The notes beneath the pieces were generated by a model. The model saw nothing but the letters and a program-made list of their open reading frames with translations. It made no database searches and was not told where the DNA came from. From the NCBI GenBank assembly GCA_035079385.1, contig JAVHKY010000052.1, positions 6,262,001 through 6,326,000 on the forward strand: DNA of 64,000 bases. Reading direction: 5' to 3'. The stretch's first letter is position 1. Each line of letters begins with the position of its first letter. The position numbers and the translations under genes were made by a program. Below, piece by piece: positions 31,091-42,404 of this stretch. The DNA is from Aspidiotus rigidus (Eukaryota > Arthropoda > Insecta > Hemiptera > Diaspididae).

Positions 31091-31268
31091 CGAATGGACA
31101 GTTTATTTGAGTTATTACATCAAATTACAAGTACAGGTTGCTGCAACCAACGTTGATCGAGACTCACGTTTAAGAAGTCGCAGTCCGACTCCTAATTATT
31201 ATCGAGGTAGTTCCCACTCTCGCTCTCGTTATCGGTTCCAATAATTAAGCCAAAGTGGTCAATGACGT

Positions 31269-32109
31269 TTGTACATTTCATTACAAATTCAAACAAAGGG
31301 TGTACCGATGCATGCCCGGATGCAAATTTTACAAAAAGAAGACGGAATCGAAAAACTAGTGTGCGAAATCGTTGTTGCGGCAAACGATTTGTCCAATCAG
31401 AAATCGCCGCGCTTGATCGTTGAAGACATACTATCTCTCATTGTCTACCTCTTCGACTGTAGTGGATCTGACGTATCGGTCCTTCCAAAAAAGTGTTGTC
31501 AAAAAGTCGACCTCGAAATGAAAATTGTCATTCAAGCGGTAAATGGGGAAAAAATTACTACCTATCTATGGTATGAAAATGGTTCAACTCGACTTGGGAC
31601 TAAAACGAAAATTCACGTGGAACTTCATAGTCGCTGATATCGAAACTCCCATTATTGGTGCTGACTTCTTGAAAAAGTTTCACCTCCTTCCTGATCTCAC
31701 ACGGAATCGTCTAGTAGATGGGGAATCATTCTTCAGCTTATCGTGCATATCGAAAGTTATAAATCAACCGAGCGTTCATCTCATCACAAAACTAGATAAC
31801 TTCGAAACCCGTGTTGTTGAATTACTTCGAAAATTTCCGGACATCATATCACCTCCAAAGTATCTGGAAAATCCGAAGCACGACACCTACCATTACATTA
31901 ATACAAAGGGAACTCCAGTACATCAACGACCGTATCGTTTACCTCCTAGGGAACTACAGGAAGTTAAGGACGAATTTCGTGAAATGACAAGAGTTGGTAT
32001 CACTCAACCATCGGAATCTGAATGGACTTCACCGTTAGTAATCGTAAAGAAAAATGGGAAAAAACGTTTTTGTGGTAACTACCGTAGATTAAATTGTATA
32101 ACTATTTAG
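31269..32109 (+). pseudogene. Gypsy protease and N-terminal RT, broken
   Basis: The protease active site is degenerate: YLFDCSGSDVSVLP where the family has D-T/S-G-A/S-D/E. The frame shifts near 31570, after which IETPIIGADFLKKFHLLPDL completes the protease. The RT start has HQRPYRLPPRELQEVKDEF, GITQPSESEWTSPLVIVKK and RFCGNYRRLN, then stops at 32107-32109. The catalytic RT motifs, RNase H and integrase are absent. Confidence 0.85.
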
Positions 32110-32110
32110 C

Positions 32111-33560
32111 TTTTTGGTAATTTTCTGTTCATTGCTTGAAAGAAGGAGCAACTCTCGTGCATTTTCCGTTTGGTTCATACAAGGGTGTGACGTCGACGCT
32201 GTTCGACGTCACGTATCCCTCGTATCGTATAATATAATCAGAATACGTAACAATCAAGATTTTATCGTATAATTTGGCCGATCATAAATATACTCTTTTT
32301 TACCGTTAATCATAAACGTTCGTTAGATCCGACTCACCAAATTTCATGTACGGTATGAATAAGATGTAAACTAAATTACTAATAGGCCATTAGAATCATA
32401 CGACGAAAATCCGAGATATTGCATCAGATATTTTCTTTGTAGTACACCAAATACGCAGTTACTTAGTAAATCGATTTCAGATCAATATTCATTCCACCTT
32501 TCATTCTCGCTAAATCTACATTGTCTTTGTGAAATTCAGTTTAATAAAATCAGTTGTTTTATCGTGAACTTGAACGTTTTTGTGTATCGTAGTCCCCGTA
32601 GCCCATCACAAGGGAGCTTTACCCGATCTCTCACCGCGAGCGATCAGCAGAGGACAATGTTCTGAGTCATATTCCATTTACTGTCCAACACAACAAGTTA
32701 CTCACGGCCACTGACCCGCCTTAACCATATGCGGGGCTGTAGCCAATCTCTCACCGCGAGCAATCAACAGAGGACGATCTTCTGGGTCATACTTCATTCT
32801 CCATCTGAAACACCGCGCTGCTCTCGTGCACCTGCCCGCCTTGACCATACACGGGGTTGTAGCAGATCTCTCACCGCGAGCGATCAACAGAGGACGATGT
32901 TCTCAGTCATATTCCATTTACTGTCCAAACAACAAGTTACTCACGTGCACTTGCCCGCTTTAGCCATACGCGGGCCAGTAGCTGATCTCTCACCACAAGC
33001 GACCGACAGAGGACGATTGTCTTGATCATATTTTATTCTCCACCGGAAACAGCGAGCTTCTCATGCGCATTTGCCCGCTTCATTTGTACGCGGGAACCTA
33101 GGTAGCCAATCTCTCTCCACAAGGTCATACTGTAAGATAATCTTCTTTGTAGCACAACCATCTTTGTTTGGAACATCGAGGAATCGTTGTGCATTGGCTC
33201 ACCCCAATCATACGCAGGGCTTCGCCTGATCTCTCACCGCGAGTGCTGCTCGGTTCTGTACCTTCTGTACCCTCCCTTGTCGCGAAAACGACAAGTACCT
33301 GAATGTTCGCTTGCAAGGCATTCACCGACTTCTTTCCGGGAGCATTCAACAGTAGACTAGCCCTTCGGTCACATTCTCCCTAGAAGCCAACAAAACGAGA
33401 ATTGGGGCACATTTTCCCCTTTAATTCAAGTAGGGACTTCAACCAATCTTTCGCTGCTAGCTATCAACAGAGAAGCTTCTCAGTATTGTTTCCTCCATCC
33501 CATGGAACTATGAGAAACTTCACAAATTGCCTTCTTCGATCAAATACATTGCCCCAGCTG
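32111..33560 (+). repeat. Satellite 1, unit about 120 bp, interrupted by a solo LTR
   Basis: The recurring unit has ATCTCTCACCGCGAGCGATC, AACAGAGGACGATSTTCT, and a segment CGTGCACYTGCCCGCCTT with ACCATACGCGGG. Unit starts lie near 32625, 32745, 32868, 32985, 33108 and 33225, with more diverged units to 33560 and near 34080. Unit sequence also lies left of the solo LTR (32140-32181), so the LTR is inside the array. Confidence 0.85.
32182..32614. mobile_element. Solo LTR with 4-bp target duplication
   Basis: The LTR is 32186-32610 (425 bp). It starts TGTGACGTCG and ends CCCATCACA, with TGTGA and TCACA inverted ends. It is flanked by AGGG on both sides. An AATAAA-like signal lies near 32532. 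It is unrelated to the sequence just upstream of the neighbouring Gag, so it belongs to another element family, probably Ty3/gypsy from the 4-bp duplication. Confidence 0.82.
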
Positions 33561-33639
33561 ATCTTCCACAGCCAGAATACAACAGAAGAATTGTTTGCTT
33601 AGTTTTGGACACGTTCTTTTTTTTCGAAAACCTGAACAA

Positions 33640-34690
33640 TTTCTTGTTTTGAAGAAATGTTGTTGGTCCCATTGAACCATTTGGGCGCTGTTCAGAATTT
33701 TTAAATAATTTTTTCCGGAATCTATGCTAAATTTCACCTAAGAATTGAGTAAAGTCTAAAAGTTCGAGCGATTTTTTGCTTTTGGGAAATTTTTATCCTT
33801 TTTGAGCCCATCAACCCATTTTGGTGCTTTTCAAAATGTTTCAACCATATTTTTTCAACTCTACGCTGCGTTTCCTTCGAGTAACACCTATTTAATTATT
33901 CTTAAAATGCTCAAAATTCGTTTAAATACTGTAAAATTAATCATTTTTAGGCACCGTAGCTATTTTTTCACCGTCAGTTTACAACGGATGACGATCTTCC
34001 CTGAAAATTCACTCTTTCGACTGACACAACAAGAATGATCACACTCTTGTCCGCTTTCATCGATAGAGGCACTCTGGCTAATTTTTCATTGCGAGTTTAC
34101 AACGGAAGACAAGCTTCTTGGTTCCATGCTTTCCCTCATCGTCTGAAACAACGAGTCTTCCACCAGCTTCAATCATACTCAGGGCCTTAGTCGAACTAAG
34201 CTCAATTTCGCAAGAGAATTGAATAAAATATGAAAATTTGAGCGATCTTTCAACTTGTGAATATGTGGAATCTCTTGGGACCCTTTCACTGAATTTGGAG
34301 CTTTGTTAGATAATTTTCGGGTTATTTTTCCGGACTCAGCTCAGTGAAATTTCACTAGGAAATTGTACACAATTTTGATGATGAAGCAATTTTTTTGTTT
34401 GGGGAAATTTGGACCCTTTTTGGGCCCGTACATCCATTTTGAAGTTTCTTAGGGTGATTTGGGTGATTTTTTCGAACTCAGCGCAAAATTTTACTGGAGA
34501 ATTGAATAAAGTTAGCGATTTTCCAACTTCGGGATATTTTGACCCTTTTTGGGCTCATTAACCCATTTTTGGGCTTCGCAATATTTTGTGACTTTTTTTT
34601 TCGTTTTCCCCGTAAAATTTCACTTCAGGAACAGTAATTTAATAATTGGGATGTTTGAAATTCAGCTCAATACTAAAAATTAATTAATTT
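33640..34690 (+). repeat. Satellite 2, unit about 125-150 bp
   Basis: Imperfect units share TTTTTGGGCYCATYAACCCA, a TTTTCGGACTCAGC-type block and AATTTCACTWGARAATTGA. A satellite 1 unit is embedded near 34080-34195, so the two satellites are interspersed. Confidence 0.65.
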
Positions 34691-34924
34691 CCAAGCCCTA
34701 TTTTGGGAACCCTGGCAAATTGTTGAATTTTCGGCATATTTTGGTCCATAACTCGGCTTAGAGAAGACGTAGAAACTTCGTATTTGCCGCAAATTGAAGA
34801 TAAAATTGAGATGCAAAATTCGTAGACTTGAAGTATACATCTAACGTTTCGCGTTTTTGCGCTACGACAGATTGAACGCAAACTCCCATTCAACTGGTAA
34901 CAACTTTTGGCCGCCTCACCCTGC
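34691..34924. other. No feature seen
   Basis: AT-rich, without recognisable coding or repeat structure. Confidence 0.4.
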
Positions 34925-35020
34925 ATATCATAGGAGGGGGACACGGAAAAAATATGTGGCTAGCGGGTCCAAATTTTTTCAAGTCCCCCTCCCATCATAC
35001 ATGGATAGAGGGTCGAAATT
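34925..35020. repeat. Family C fragment
   Basis: ATAGGAGGGGGACACGGAAA followed by the inverse AAGTCCCCCTCCCATCATAC and GGGTCGAAATTTTT. It is a small inverted pair of family C units. Confidence 0.7.
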
Positions 35021-35994
35021 TTTTTCTTATTTATCTATTGTACCGGTATATTTTTATTATAGAAGCTAATATGATATTTTATTTTTGTAACCTACCTATC
35101 GTTCAACAATTAAAATCAACCGATAACTTATTTCTTTGCATTTATAAGACTGTCGTCAAATTAAAAGAAAACTTTTATTTTTTCACCAATCAATTCTTCG
35201 TTTACATCTTTATCCTAATTTATTACGTCAGTCTGTGGAAACTTCGCCTCCCTTGAGTACACACGATACTCTCACCCTCTATTCTTTAACGGAAGCTATA
35301 GTCTGGAAGTCTATAAAATCTCTATTGTATGACATGCTGCTTCTCGAATGCGTTAGTCACGCACAGGCTGCACCCGCTGTAAGTCATCGTTATTGGAATT
35401 CGTGCAACAATAAATTCCTTCAATATTGATTTACAAAGGAAAAATATAGCTATAAAATAAAATTCAAAAAATTACAAGCATGCACAAAATGCTTGTAATT
35501 TTTTTTGAATTTTATTTTAAGTGGCTCGCAACGTAAAGAAACACACCCTCTCATTAAAAAAAAAAAATATATAGCTACTCATTATATTTGAAATGGTACT
35601 AAGTATATGACTACATTAATGGAAAATATAGGTATGTGCAGATCATAATGTGGCGACCAAATACATATATTACTGCTTTGAATAATCCATACTTTTTCAA
35701 TATGGCAGAATGCTACAGTTATACTTCAACTCAAACTGTAACATCTCTCTTTCCGGACTCTGGTTTACTTCAATTGTGCTCTGGAAGTTGGCTTCGTTTC
35801 AAACTCTTACATTGAGTATAAGTTTACTTTTTCCTAATTAGGGTACCGAGAAAGCTTTCACAAAATTTCTTGTAACTATTCAAGTATGTATACAGCAATT
35901 AAACATAGGTAAGTATTTATGTTACGGGTCAACAAATTATAAAATTATTCAAAAAGAAGGAAGCAACAACATTTTCAACTTGACAGGCGTTTTT
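35021..35994. other. No gene; hairpin at 35452-35520
   Basis: A hairpin has arms AAAATTCAAAAAATTACAAG and its inverse around GCATGCACAAAATGC. The TATAAAATCTC at 35309 and AATAAATTCC at 35409 are LTR-like signals, but no element could be assigned. Confidence 0.45.
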
Positions 35995-36925
35995 GTACAA
36001 GTAGATCATGTTTCATGTCTTTGCTCTGACCCTATCCTAATTTCAGAATTTGCGTGCGTGCGTGAAAGATCTCTTTTTGACCTATGCAGTGAACTACTGG
36101 TATACTAGGCTTATACTAGCTCTAAACTAGACCCCATCTGAGAGGGGCTGTGAAACTCCGACCTAATATGAGGAGTTATCTGTCAAAAGGGCACCCGTGA
36201 GCAATAGTTGATTTTCAAAATACGTCTTTGAAGTTTCATGTTCAGATTACTCATTCCACATTCATTTTATCAAAAAATCTATAATGACAAAAAATATTTT
36301 GCGTGTTTTCATCTTTACAGATCACTAATTATTTTCCGAATTGATCGACAAATGAATCTAGGACAATTCCATAGAGATGTGTACCTCGGGTGCCCTTTTT
36401 ATGGAGATGGGGTTGAGTGACCATAAGCGTACATGTAATTTTTCTCTTTTTGAAAATTTTGTCTATTGATAGGAAATGGTTTAGAGAATTCAAAAATATG
36501 GATATCCGCAAAAAGGGCACCCCTTTGACGGGTGCCCTTTCGACAGATAACTCCTCATAAATACAGTATACAAGCCTAGTACATAACTGAGCTATACTAT
36601 TTGACATTTTATACTGGGCTTATATTAGGTCCAAACCTCCTTTATACTAGCTTCATACTAGGTCAAGGCTTCTTTTATACTACAGGCTTAGGAGAAAGCT
36701 ATTAGCTTCAAATATTCTAAACTAGACTTCTACTAGGCGAAGAAGGGGGAGAACGAGCGAGCGAGTGAGCTTCATACTAGGTCTAGGCTTCTGTTATACT
36801 ACAGGCTTAGGAGAAAGCTATTAGCTTTAAATGTTCTAAACTAGACTTATACATACTAAACTAGAATACCCTAGACGAAGAAGGGGGCAAACGAGCGGAG
36901 CGAGTGAGTCCCCAATAAGCACTAG
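35995..36925 (-). repeat. Family K repeat, copy 2, inverted and interrupted
   Basis: The inverse of 15740-16062: TTCATGTCTTTGCTCTGACC, the GCGTGCGTGCGT run and GGTATACTAGGCTTATACTA. A 389-bp inverted-repeat element sits inside at 36169-36557. After it follow two more partial units, each ending with GAAGAAGGGGG and a GAGCGAGCGAGTGAG segment (36740, 36895). Confidence 0.8.
36167..36559. mobile_element. MITE with TA duplication
   Basis: A 389-bp element (36169-36557) with inverted ends of about 31 bp: TGAGGAGTTATCTGTCAAAA left, TGAGGAGTTATCTGTCGAAA right reversed. A second GGGCACCCGTCAAAGGGGTG palindrome lies at the right end. TA dinucleotides flank both ends, as expected for Tc1/mariner-type insertion. 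No transposase. Confidence 0.78.
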
Positions 36926-37985
36926 ATCAAGAAGGAGGACAAACGAACGGGACAAACACCAAATTACTTGATATTGCATACTAGACTTATATTTTGATAC
37001 ATGAAAAATATGAAACGTGATTTTTATTTATTTGGCTACGCCAGAACATTTTTTTTGAACTTTCGTTGTTCTGTAAGTGTACTATTTATATCATTGATGT
37101 TAACGTCAGATTTCTGCATTAAAATGCTCAGATTCATAATTGAATTCAAAGTTTGAGGATAATTTATTCTGAAACGGATGTTCCATCCGACGTCGTTTAT
37201 TTGGATGCGGTTTATTTCAGCGCAATAAAAACGGGTTTTCGAAGTCATAACTTGAAATTTGTTCAAGTCGCTCTAGGTGGATTAAGGTCGCCTATCTGAA
37301 TATTAGATTTTTTCTAGTTCGTCTCCTTAACGACGGTTGTAACTTGAAAACTTTTCTGGTTCCTTTTCGATGAAGAATTCTGAATTCCGCACATCAGCTT
37401 ATTTTCCGTAAAATATGTAAAATTTTCCTTGTAATAAGCTTTTCATAATTTCACTACCGAGCATTGAGTGAACTTAAATAGAATTTCGAGGGCGCGTTAC
37501 AATAACGTTCATGAAAAATCTAAAACAATGTATTACATTCCAGTTCCCGAGCAAAGATTAAATATATTCTCCTACAAAACATTCATTTGAGAATGAAAAT
37601 AATCTTTGTTAAAAGAATGAAAACAATGTTATCATATTTTACTAGTATTAGGTATTTCAATCTGATACACTAGCTGATGGTGAAATGATTACGCAGGTAA
37701 GAGTTCGTTCTAGCGATTAAAAATTATTTTCAATCAGCGTAGTCTCTTTCATATCTGGCCTTGTGATAAATGATAGCATGTTATAAAACTCAATTACAAG
37801 AATTGACCGTGATAAAAGAAACCCCAAGTCTTAAGGAAAATCTCATTAATATTGCACAAGATGTAGTTCTACCAGAAGTTGAACAATTCCTGTAAGATAT
37901 AATTAAAATGAGATAGTAACAGAACACTTTAATTATACTTACTTCAAATGTAGGCGTTATGAAAAAACGTCGATCGTCATTATCA
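36926..37985. other. No gene recognised
   Basis: AT-rich. A minus frame at 37036-37266 has no known motif. Confidence 0.4.
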
Positions 37986-37989
37986 AAAC

Positions 37990-38545
37990 ATGTCGAGCTA
38001 TATATGATAGGAGGGAGACCTAGAAATATGAGTCAAATGGGACTTGGTATTGAAAATTCAAGGAAGCCTAGACCTAGATAAAGCTAATAATATAAAGAAG
38101 GCCTGGACCTACTATTTTTCTCGAATCTCGAGCTATATATGATAGTTCGAGAGTTGAAATTTTTCTGAGTGCCTCTCATCTCATATATAGCTCGATAGTC
38201 GAAATTTTTTCAAGTCCCCCTCCTATCATATATGGCTCGAGAGTCGAAATTTTTCCAAGTTTTTTGCTGGACGGCGGACGGCAAATTTCTCAGAAACCTC
38301 CCCATAAAACAGGTTCCCTGTTAAAATGTCGACTCTCCACCAGCTCTCCACCTATATATTTTAAAGTCCCTAGAATAAGTCCAAATCACTGATGATCTTA
38401 TTTTGTACTGACTTTATACTAGGTCTAGGCTTCCTTGAATTCTCAATACCAAAACCAATTTGACTCATAGAACGCAGGTTCCCTGATACGTTCCTCGTTT
38501 AACTTTGCTAAGGAAGCCGTTGTTCTGATTAGAATTGAAAAATTT
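37990..38545. repeat. Family C repeat cluster, copy 3
   Basis: The same blocks as in the carbonic anhydrase intron: TATATATGATAGGAGGGAGA, TTGGTATTGAAAATTCAAGG, then inverted AAAACAGGTTCCCTG (38305) and AACTTTGCTAAGGAAGCCGT (38502). Confidence 0.75.
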
Positions 38546-39108
38546 TCTGAGGAACCTTATACTAGAGCCCTATAATAACGAGTGAGGGCATGTGCCGTCA
38601 TATTTAGTCGTTGCGTCATTATTCATCTTCAGACTTTCCTATTTCACTGACTGATAACGATTTATCACGATTTAAAATTGGGAACTGCAAGGATTAATGA
38701 TGATGTAATGACTAAATATGGCGATCCCTCATTATTATAGGGCTTTACTTATACATGATTCAATAATCCGTGAGATATACCCCGTTTCATTACTGCAGTA
38801 TAGAATTACTTTTAAATACGAATCTTATACTAAGTTTATAGTAGGCTGATACTAGACCCGGTCTACTATTATTAGCCTTATACAAAGCCCAATATTTCAA
38901 TTTTATACTAGGTTTATACTAAACTGGCTTATACTACTATGCTTTGAGGAACCCTGCAAATGATTCAAAGACCCGTGAGACCCCACCCCTTCTTCATTTA
39001 ATTATTCATAATTAAAAGAAGGAATGAATTTCTCAAGAAGAAGAGTGATTGCAGGTACAAAAAAACACAAAAAAAGACCCACGATCGGCCACTGAGCACT
39101 TTTGGTTA
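38546..39108. other. Scattered CTAGTATA-type fragments
   Basis: Several TTATACTAG motifs (38820-38940) link this stretch to family K. Nothing coding. Confidence 0.45.
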
Positions 39109-39543
39109 CAGGTATGCTCGACCTAGTCACTCACGCACAGAAAATACACGTGTATTACACAAAATGGTGTGTTGCCGGTAGCGATTTTTGCCAGCAGATG
39201 GATAACATATTGAATAATGCACAAAATGTTTAGGAACATGATGTAATTTATTACTGAAGTTGAGGAAAATACGGCTAATTAAATGACAGTTCGCGAATGT
39301 TTTGAATAATCATCAGGAAACGTCCGAACTTGTGTCTGAAGGAGCCATCTTTGAATCTTCGAATTTCAATTAATGAACAAAATTAGTTCGCGTGAACCAA
39401 TTAGCCGTATTTTCCTACAGAAATACGAAGATTCGAAATATTTCACGCTTTATTTAATCAGTTATTTCGGAGCAAAAACCGCAATATGTGATGAATATTT
39501 TGTGTGTGTCTACGTGTGAGTGACTAAATAGAGCATACCCTTA
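39109..39543. mobile_element. Inverted-repeat element, about 430 bp
   Basis: The left end GGTATGCTCGACCTAGTCAC is matched by the inverted right end GGGTATGCTCTATTTAGTCA, and both continue CTCACRCR. Internally TTCGAATTTCAATTAATGAA and related pieces also pair. No target duplication could be fixed. Non-coding. Confidence 0.65.
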
Positions 39544-39596
39544 AACAATCATTTTAAAAGAAAACACGAAAGCGACTAAGCCCAACATCAATAAGG

Positions 39597-41622
39597 AAAA
39601 ACACTCACGCAGTCGCGTGAGTAGTACACGACTTTTCTTCCCACAATGCAAAAAATATTGAGAGAGTCACTCCCTCTCTTTAAATTAAATACCAATGACC
39701 TGTCAATCATGTCAAAAATTTGTAGAATAAACAATAAAACTCAGTTTATAAATTCTATCACTACCATGTCACATCAACAGACAACAGAGTAAAAATACCT
39801 ATAATCCAATAAGGAAACCTGAATTTTGTTATAATTTAGGCTAAGAGTCATCTAAAACCTACAAAACGTCTCCAGAAAAACCACTCCCCCTCCCCTTGTC
39901 CAAACTGCTACGAGGCTATAACAGTTGTTTCTAATAAAAAAGAGCTCTACAATCATTTTTTCCCATACCTTATTCTTAGCATATTATTAGTCTAGTATAC
40001 TGTATATTAGGATGAGTGGTTCAATTCTTTATCACTTCCGATTCCTGGCATCTCTTAAAGCTATCTCCAGCTGCTATTCCTCTCGTGCACTCATAAATTG
40101 CATTCACGCTATCATATCACCATTTTCTATGCACACTCCACCCCAAAATTCTTCATCTGGGAATCCAGCTACAACGAGATCCCGAAAAACTAAAAAAATC
40201 GATGTCGAAACGAAAGAAGCATCCAATCACCCAATAGTCAACCCCTCATTCCTTCCCTCACGCTTCAACCATTCCAAACGTATTAACAAAAAATACCTCA
40301 CTTTTCTAGCTAGAAAATTCAGTAATAATATATAGCACCCAAGCCTGGTTTACTCGTTAGTCTAATCTCAAATCTCACTCAAAAAAGCCAGTCCAAATTG
40401 AAAATAATCTTTCCATCTCCTGAGACACCTCAAATCAACTATGAACTACTATTAATTATGCACACATACATGAAAAAATGACGTATAAATCAATAAATAA
40501 TTAAGAATGAAGTCACCAAGGTAGTCTCGCATTAGCACACTTGATGAAGATTAAAAAATTGTACTTAATCATTCAAACTCAAGGTTTTCACTGTCGAGTA
40601 TGACTAATAATAATGAAAAATAGCTAGAAAAAACACTCACGCAGTCGCGTGAGTAGTACACGACTTTTCTTCCCACAATGCAAAAAATATTGAGAGAGTC
40701 ACTCCCTCTCTTTAAATTAAATACCAATGACCTGTCAATCATGTCAAACATTTGTAGAATAAACAATAAAACTCAGTTTATAAATTCTATCACTACGATG
40801 TCACATCAACAGATAACAGAGTAAAAATACCTATAATCCAATAAGGAAACCTGAATTTTGTTATAATTTAGGCTAAGAGTCATCTAAAACCTACAAAACG
40901 TCTCCAGAAAAACCACTCCCCCTCCCCCTGTCCAAACTGCTACGAGGCTATAACAGTTGTTTCTAATAAAAAAGAGCTCTACAATCATTTTTTCCCATAC
41001 CTTATTCTTAGCATATTATTAGTCTAGTATACTGTATATTAGGGTGAGTGGTTCAATTCTTTATCACTTCCGATTCCTGGCATCTCTTGAAGCTATCTCG
41101 AGCTGCTATTCCTCTCGTGCACTCATAAATTGCCTTCACGCTATCATATCACCATTTCCTATGCACACTCCATCCCAAAATTCTTCATCTGGGAATCCAG
41201 CTACAACGAGATCCCGAAAAACTAAAAAAATCGATGTCGAAACGAAAGAAGCAACCAATCACCCAATAGTCAACCCCTCATTCCTTCCCTCACGCTTCAA
41301 CCATTCCAAACGTATTAACAAAATACCTCACTTTTCTAGCTAGAAAATTCGGTAAAAATATATAGCACCCAAGCCCGGTTTACTCGTTAGTCTAATCTCA
41401 AATCTCACTCAAAAAAGCCAGTCCAAATTGCAAATAATCTTTCCATCTCTTTTGACACCTCAAATCAACTATGAACCACTATTAATTATGTACCCATACA
41501 TGAAAAAATGACAAATAAATCAATTATTAATTAAGAGTGAAATCACCCAGGTAGTCTCGCATCAGCACACTTGATGAAGATTAAATAATTGTACTTAATC
41601 ATTCAAAGTCAAGGTTTTCACT
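39597..41622 (+). repeat. 1032-bp tandem duplication with two copies of one ORF
   Basis: Copy 1 starts at 39597 and copy 2 at 40629; the offset is 1032 bp (landmarks 39601/40633 and 40012/41044). Copies differ by scattered substitutions and small indels. Copy 2 continues past 41622 across a LINE insertion into 42137-42180. Each contains an ATG frame (40012-40335 and 41044-41343) reading MSGSILYHFRFLASL, SSCYSSRALINC and KKIDVETKEA; the second has a frame change near its end. I do not recognise this protein. The left half holds CTCACGCAGTCGCGTGAG, a hairpin. Confidence 0.85.
40012..40335 (+). CDS. Uncharacterised ORF in duplicated repeat, copy 1
   Basis: A 107-codon frame beginning MSGSILYHFRFLASLKAISS. 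It is serine-, proline- and lysine-rich, with an SSSGNPATTRSRKTKKIDVE segment and no transmembrane or known domain. Copy 2 (41044-41343) keeps the frame with a few replacements such as I/L and P/S until a 1-2 base loss near its end changes the last residues. It lies in a repeat (family F/G surroundings) and may simply be part of a non-autonomous element. A real product is doubtful. Confidence 0.25.
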   Translation: MSGSILYHFRFLASLKAISSCYSSRALINCIHAIISPFSMHTPPQNSSSGNPATTRSRKTKKIDVETKEASNHPIVNPSFLPSRFNHSKRINKKYLTFLARKFSNNI

Positions 41623-42136
41623 AAAATCAGTCGAATAACAAATTAAGAAAAATAAAACGTGAACCCACATTTTGGTCCTCATCCCAACGAAATTCAAGGC
41701 AAGAGGAGGTCATTTTAGCTCGGCTTCGAATAGGCCACACTCGTCTTACTCATACTTATCTTCTCACTAATCTCGCTCCTCCATCATGCCCTCACTGTCT
41801 CCAAGAAAATTTATCAGTTGATCATTTTTTCTCATGCCCCGTCCTGCAACCCACTCGACCCTCCCTAAATATATCTTCCAATATCAATGCAGCACTAAAC
41901 AACAACTCCGAAACCATCGACTCAACCCTAACTTATTTACGAGTACGCACCACTCAATTCTACAACTTCATATAATTCACCAACAAATTCCGTTCGATCG
42001 CCACTCAATTCCACCAATACGTACCTAATTTAACCTAATTCAAGTAATGTTCTAAAATAAGATTGTAACGCCGAGCAAATAACCCTCGTGCAGTTTATAA
42101 TGCTCGTGAAATAATAATAATAAAAAAAAAAAAAAA
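41623..42136 (+). mobile_element. 5'-truncated non-LTR element with poly-A tail
   Basis: Insertion into the duplicated repeat between TTTTCACT and ATCGAGTATG, with ACT on both sides. It encodes only the last about 100 residues of a Pol protein (41670-41975), then a short 3' untranslated region and an AATAATAATAA/poly-A tail at 42107-42136. The intact target sequence can be read at 40590-40630 and, inverted, near 47750-47770. Confidence 0.88.
41670..41975 (+). pseudogene. LINE Pol C-terminus (Jockey/I type with RNase H tail)
   Basis: Reads RQEEVILARLRIGHTRLTHT, then PPSCPHCLQENLSVDHFFSC, ending TTQFYNFI and a TAA. The ARLRIGHTRLTH block and the C-x2-C ... H-x4-C finger are the usual end of Jockey- and I-related LINE proteins. 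No RT remains. Confidence 0.85.
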
Positions 42137-42404
42137 ACTATCGAGTATGACTAATAATAATGAAAAATAGCTAGAAAAATGAACAACTCGCCATTGCCAC
42201 TATCCGTTCAAAAATAAATTTAACAAAACAAATAAAATTTGACAAAACAAAATTCAACGCTCTAAGGGCTGTGGGAAGCGAGATACAAGTGTACTAAATT
42301 TGAACGAAAAGGTTTCATCGGAAATAAAATCCAATGAACCCTTGGTAAAGAATGAACAAAGAATAAACCTGTCGAATGATGAAAGGTTCTTCACAATACA
42401 CGTA
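42137..42404 (+). repeat. Family G unit, middle part
   Basis: Continues copy 2 after the LINE: AATGAACAACTCGCCATTGC, then GTGGGAAGCGAGATACAAGT. The same sequence occurs at 43673-43905 and inverted at 47515-47720. Confidence 0.8.

Larger units (their letters stand above)
30271..32109 (+). mobile_element. Ty3/gypsy retrotransposon, truncated inside RT
   Basis: An AATAAA at 30285 and a primer-binding-like TTGGCGACCTAGCCAGG at 30343-30359 precede Gag. Gag, protease and the start of RT follow. Everything after the first RT block is gone, and satellite DNA begins directly after 32109. No 3' LTR of this element is recognisable. Confidence 0.8.

Noticed and set aside
32187..32610. 3' LTR of the gypsy element at 30.3-32.1 kb
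   Set aside because: It has its own AGGG duplication on both sides and lies inside satellite sequence, so it is an independent solo LTR.
32611..33350. CRISPR-like regular repeats
   Set aside because: Units are about 120 bp and degenerate throughout, without unique spacers, and the DNA is eukaryotic. This is a satellite.
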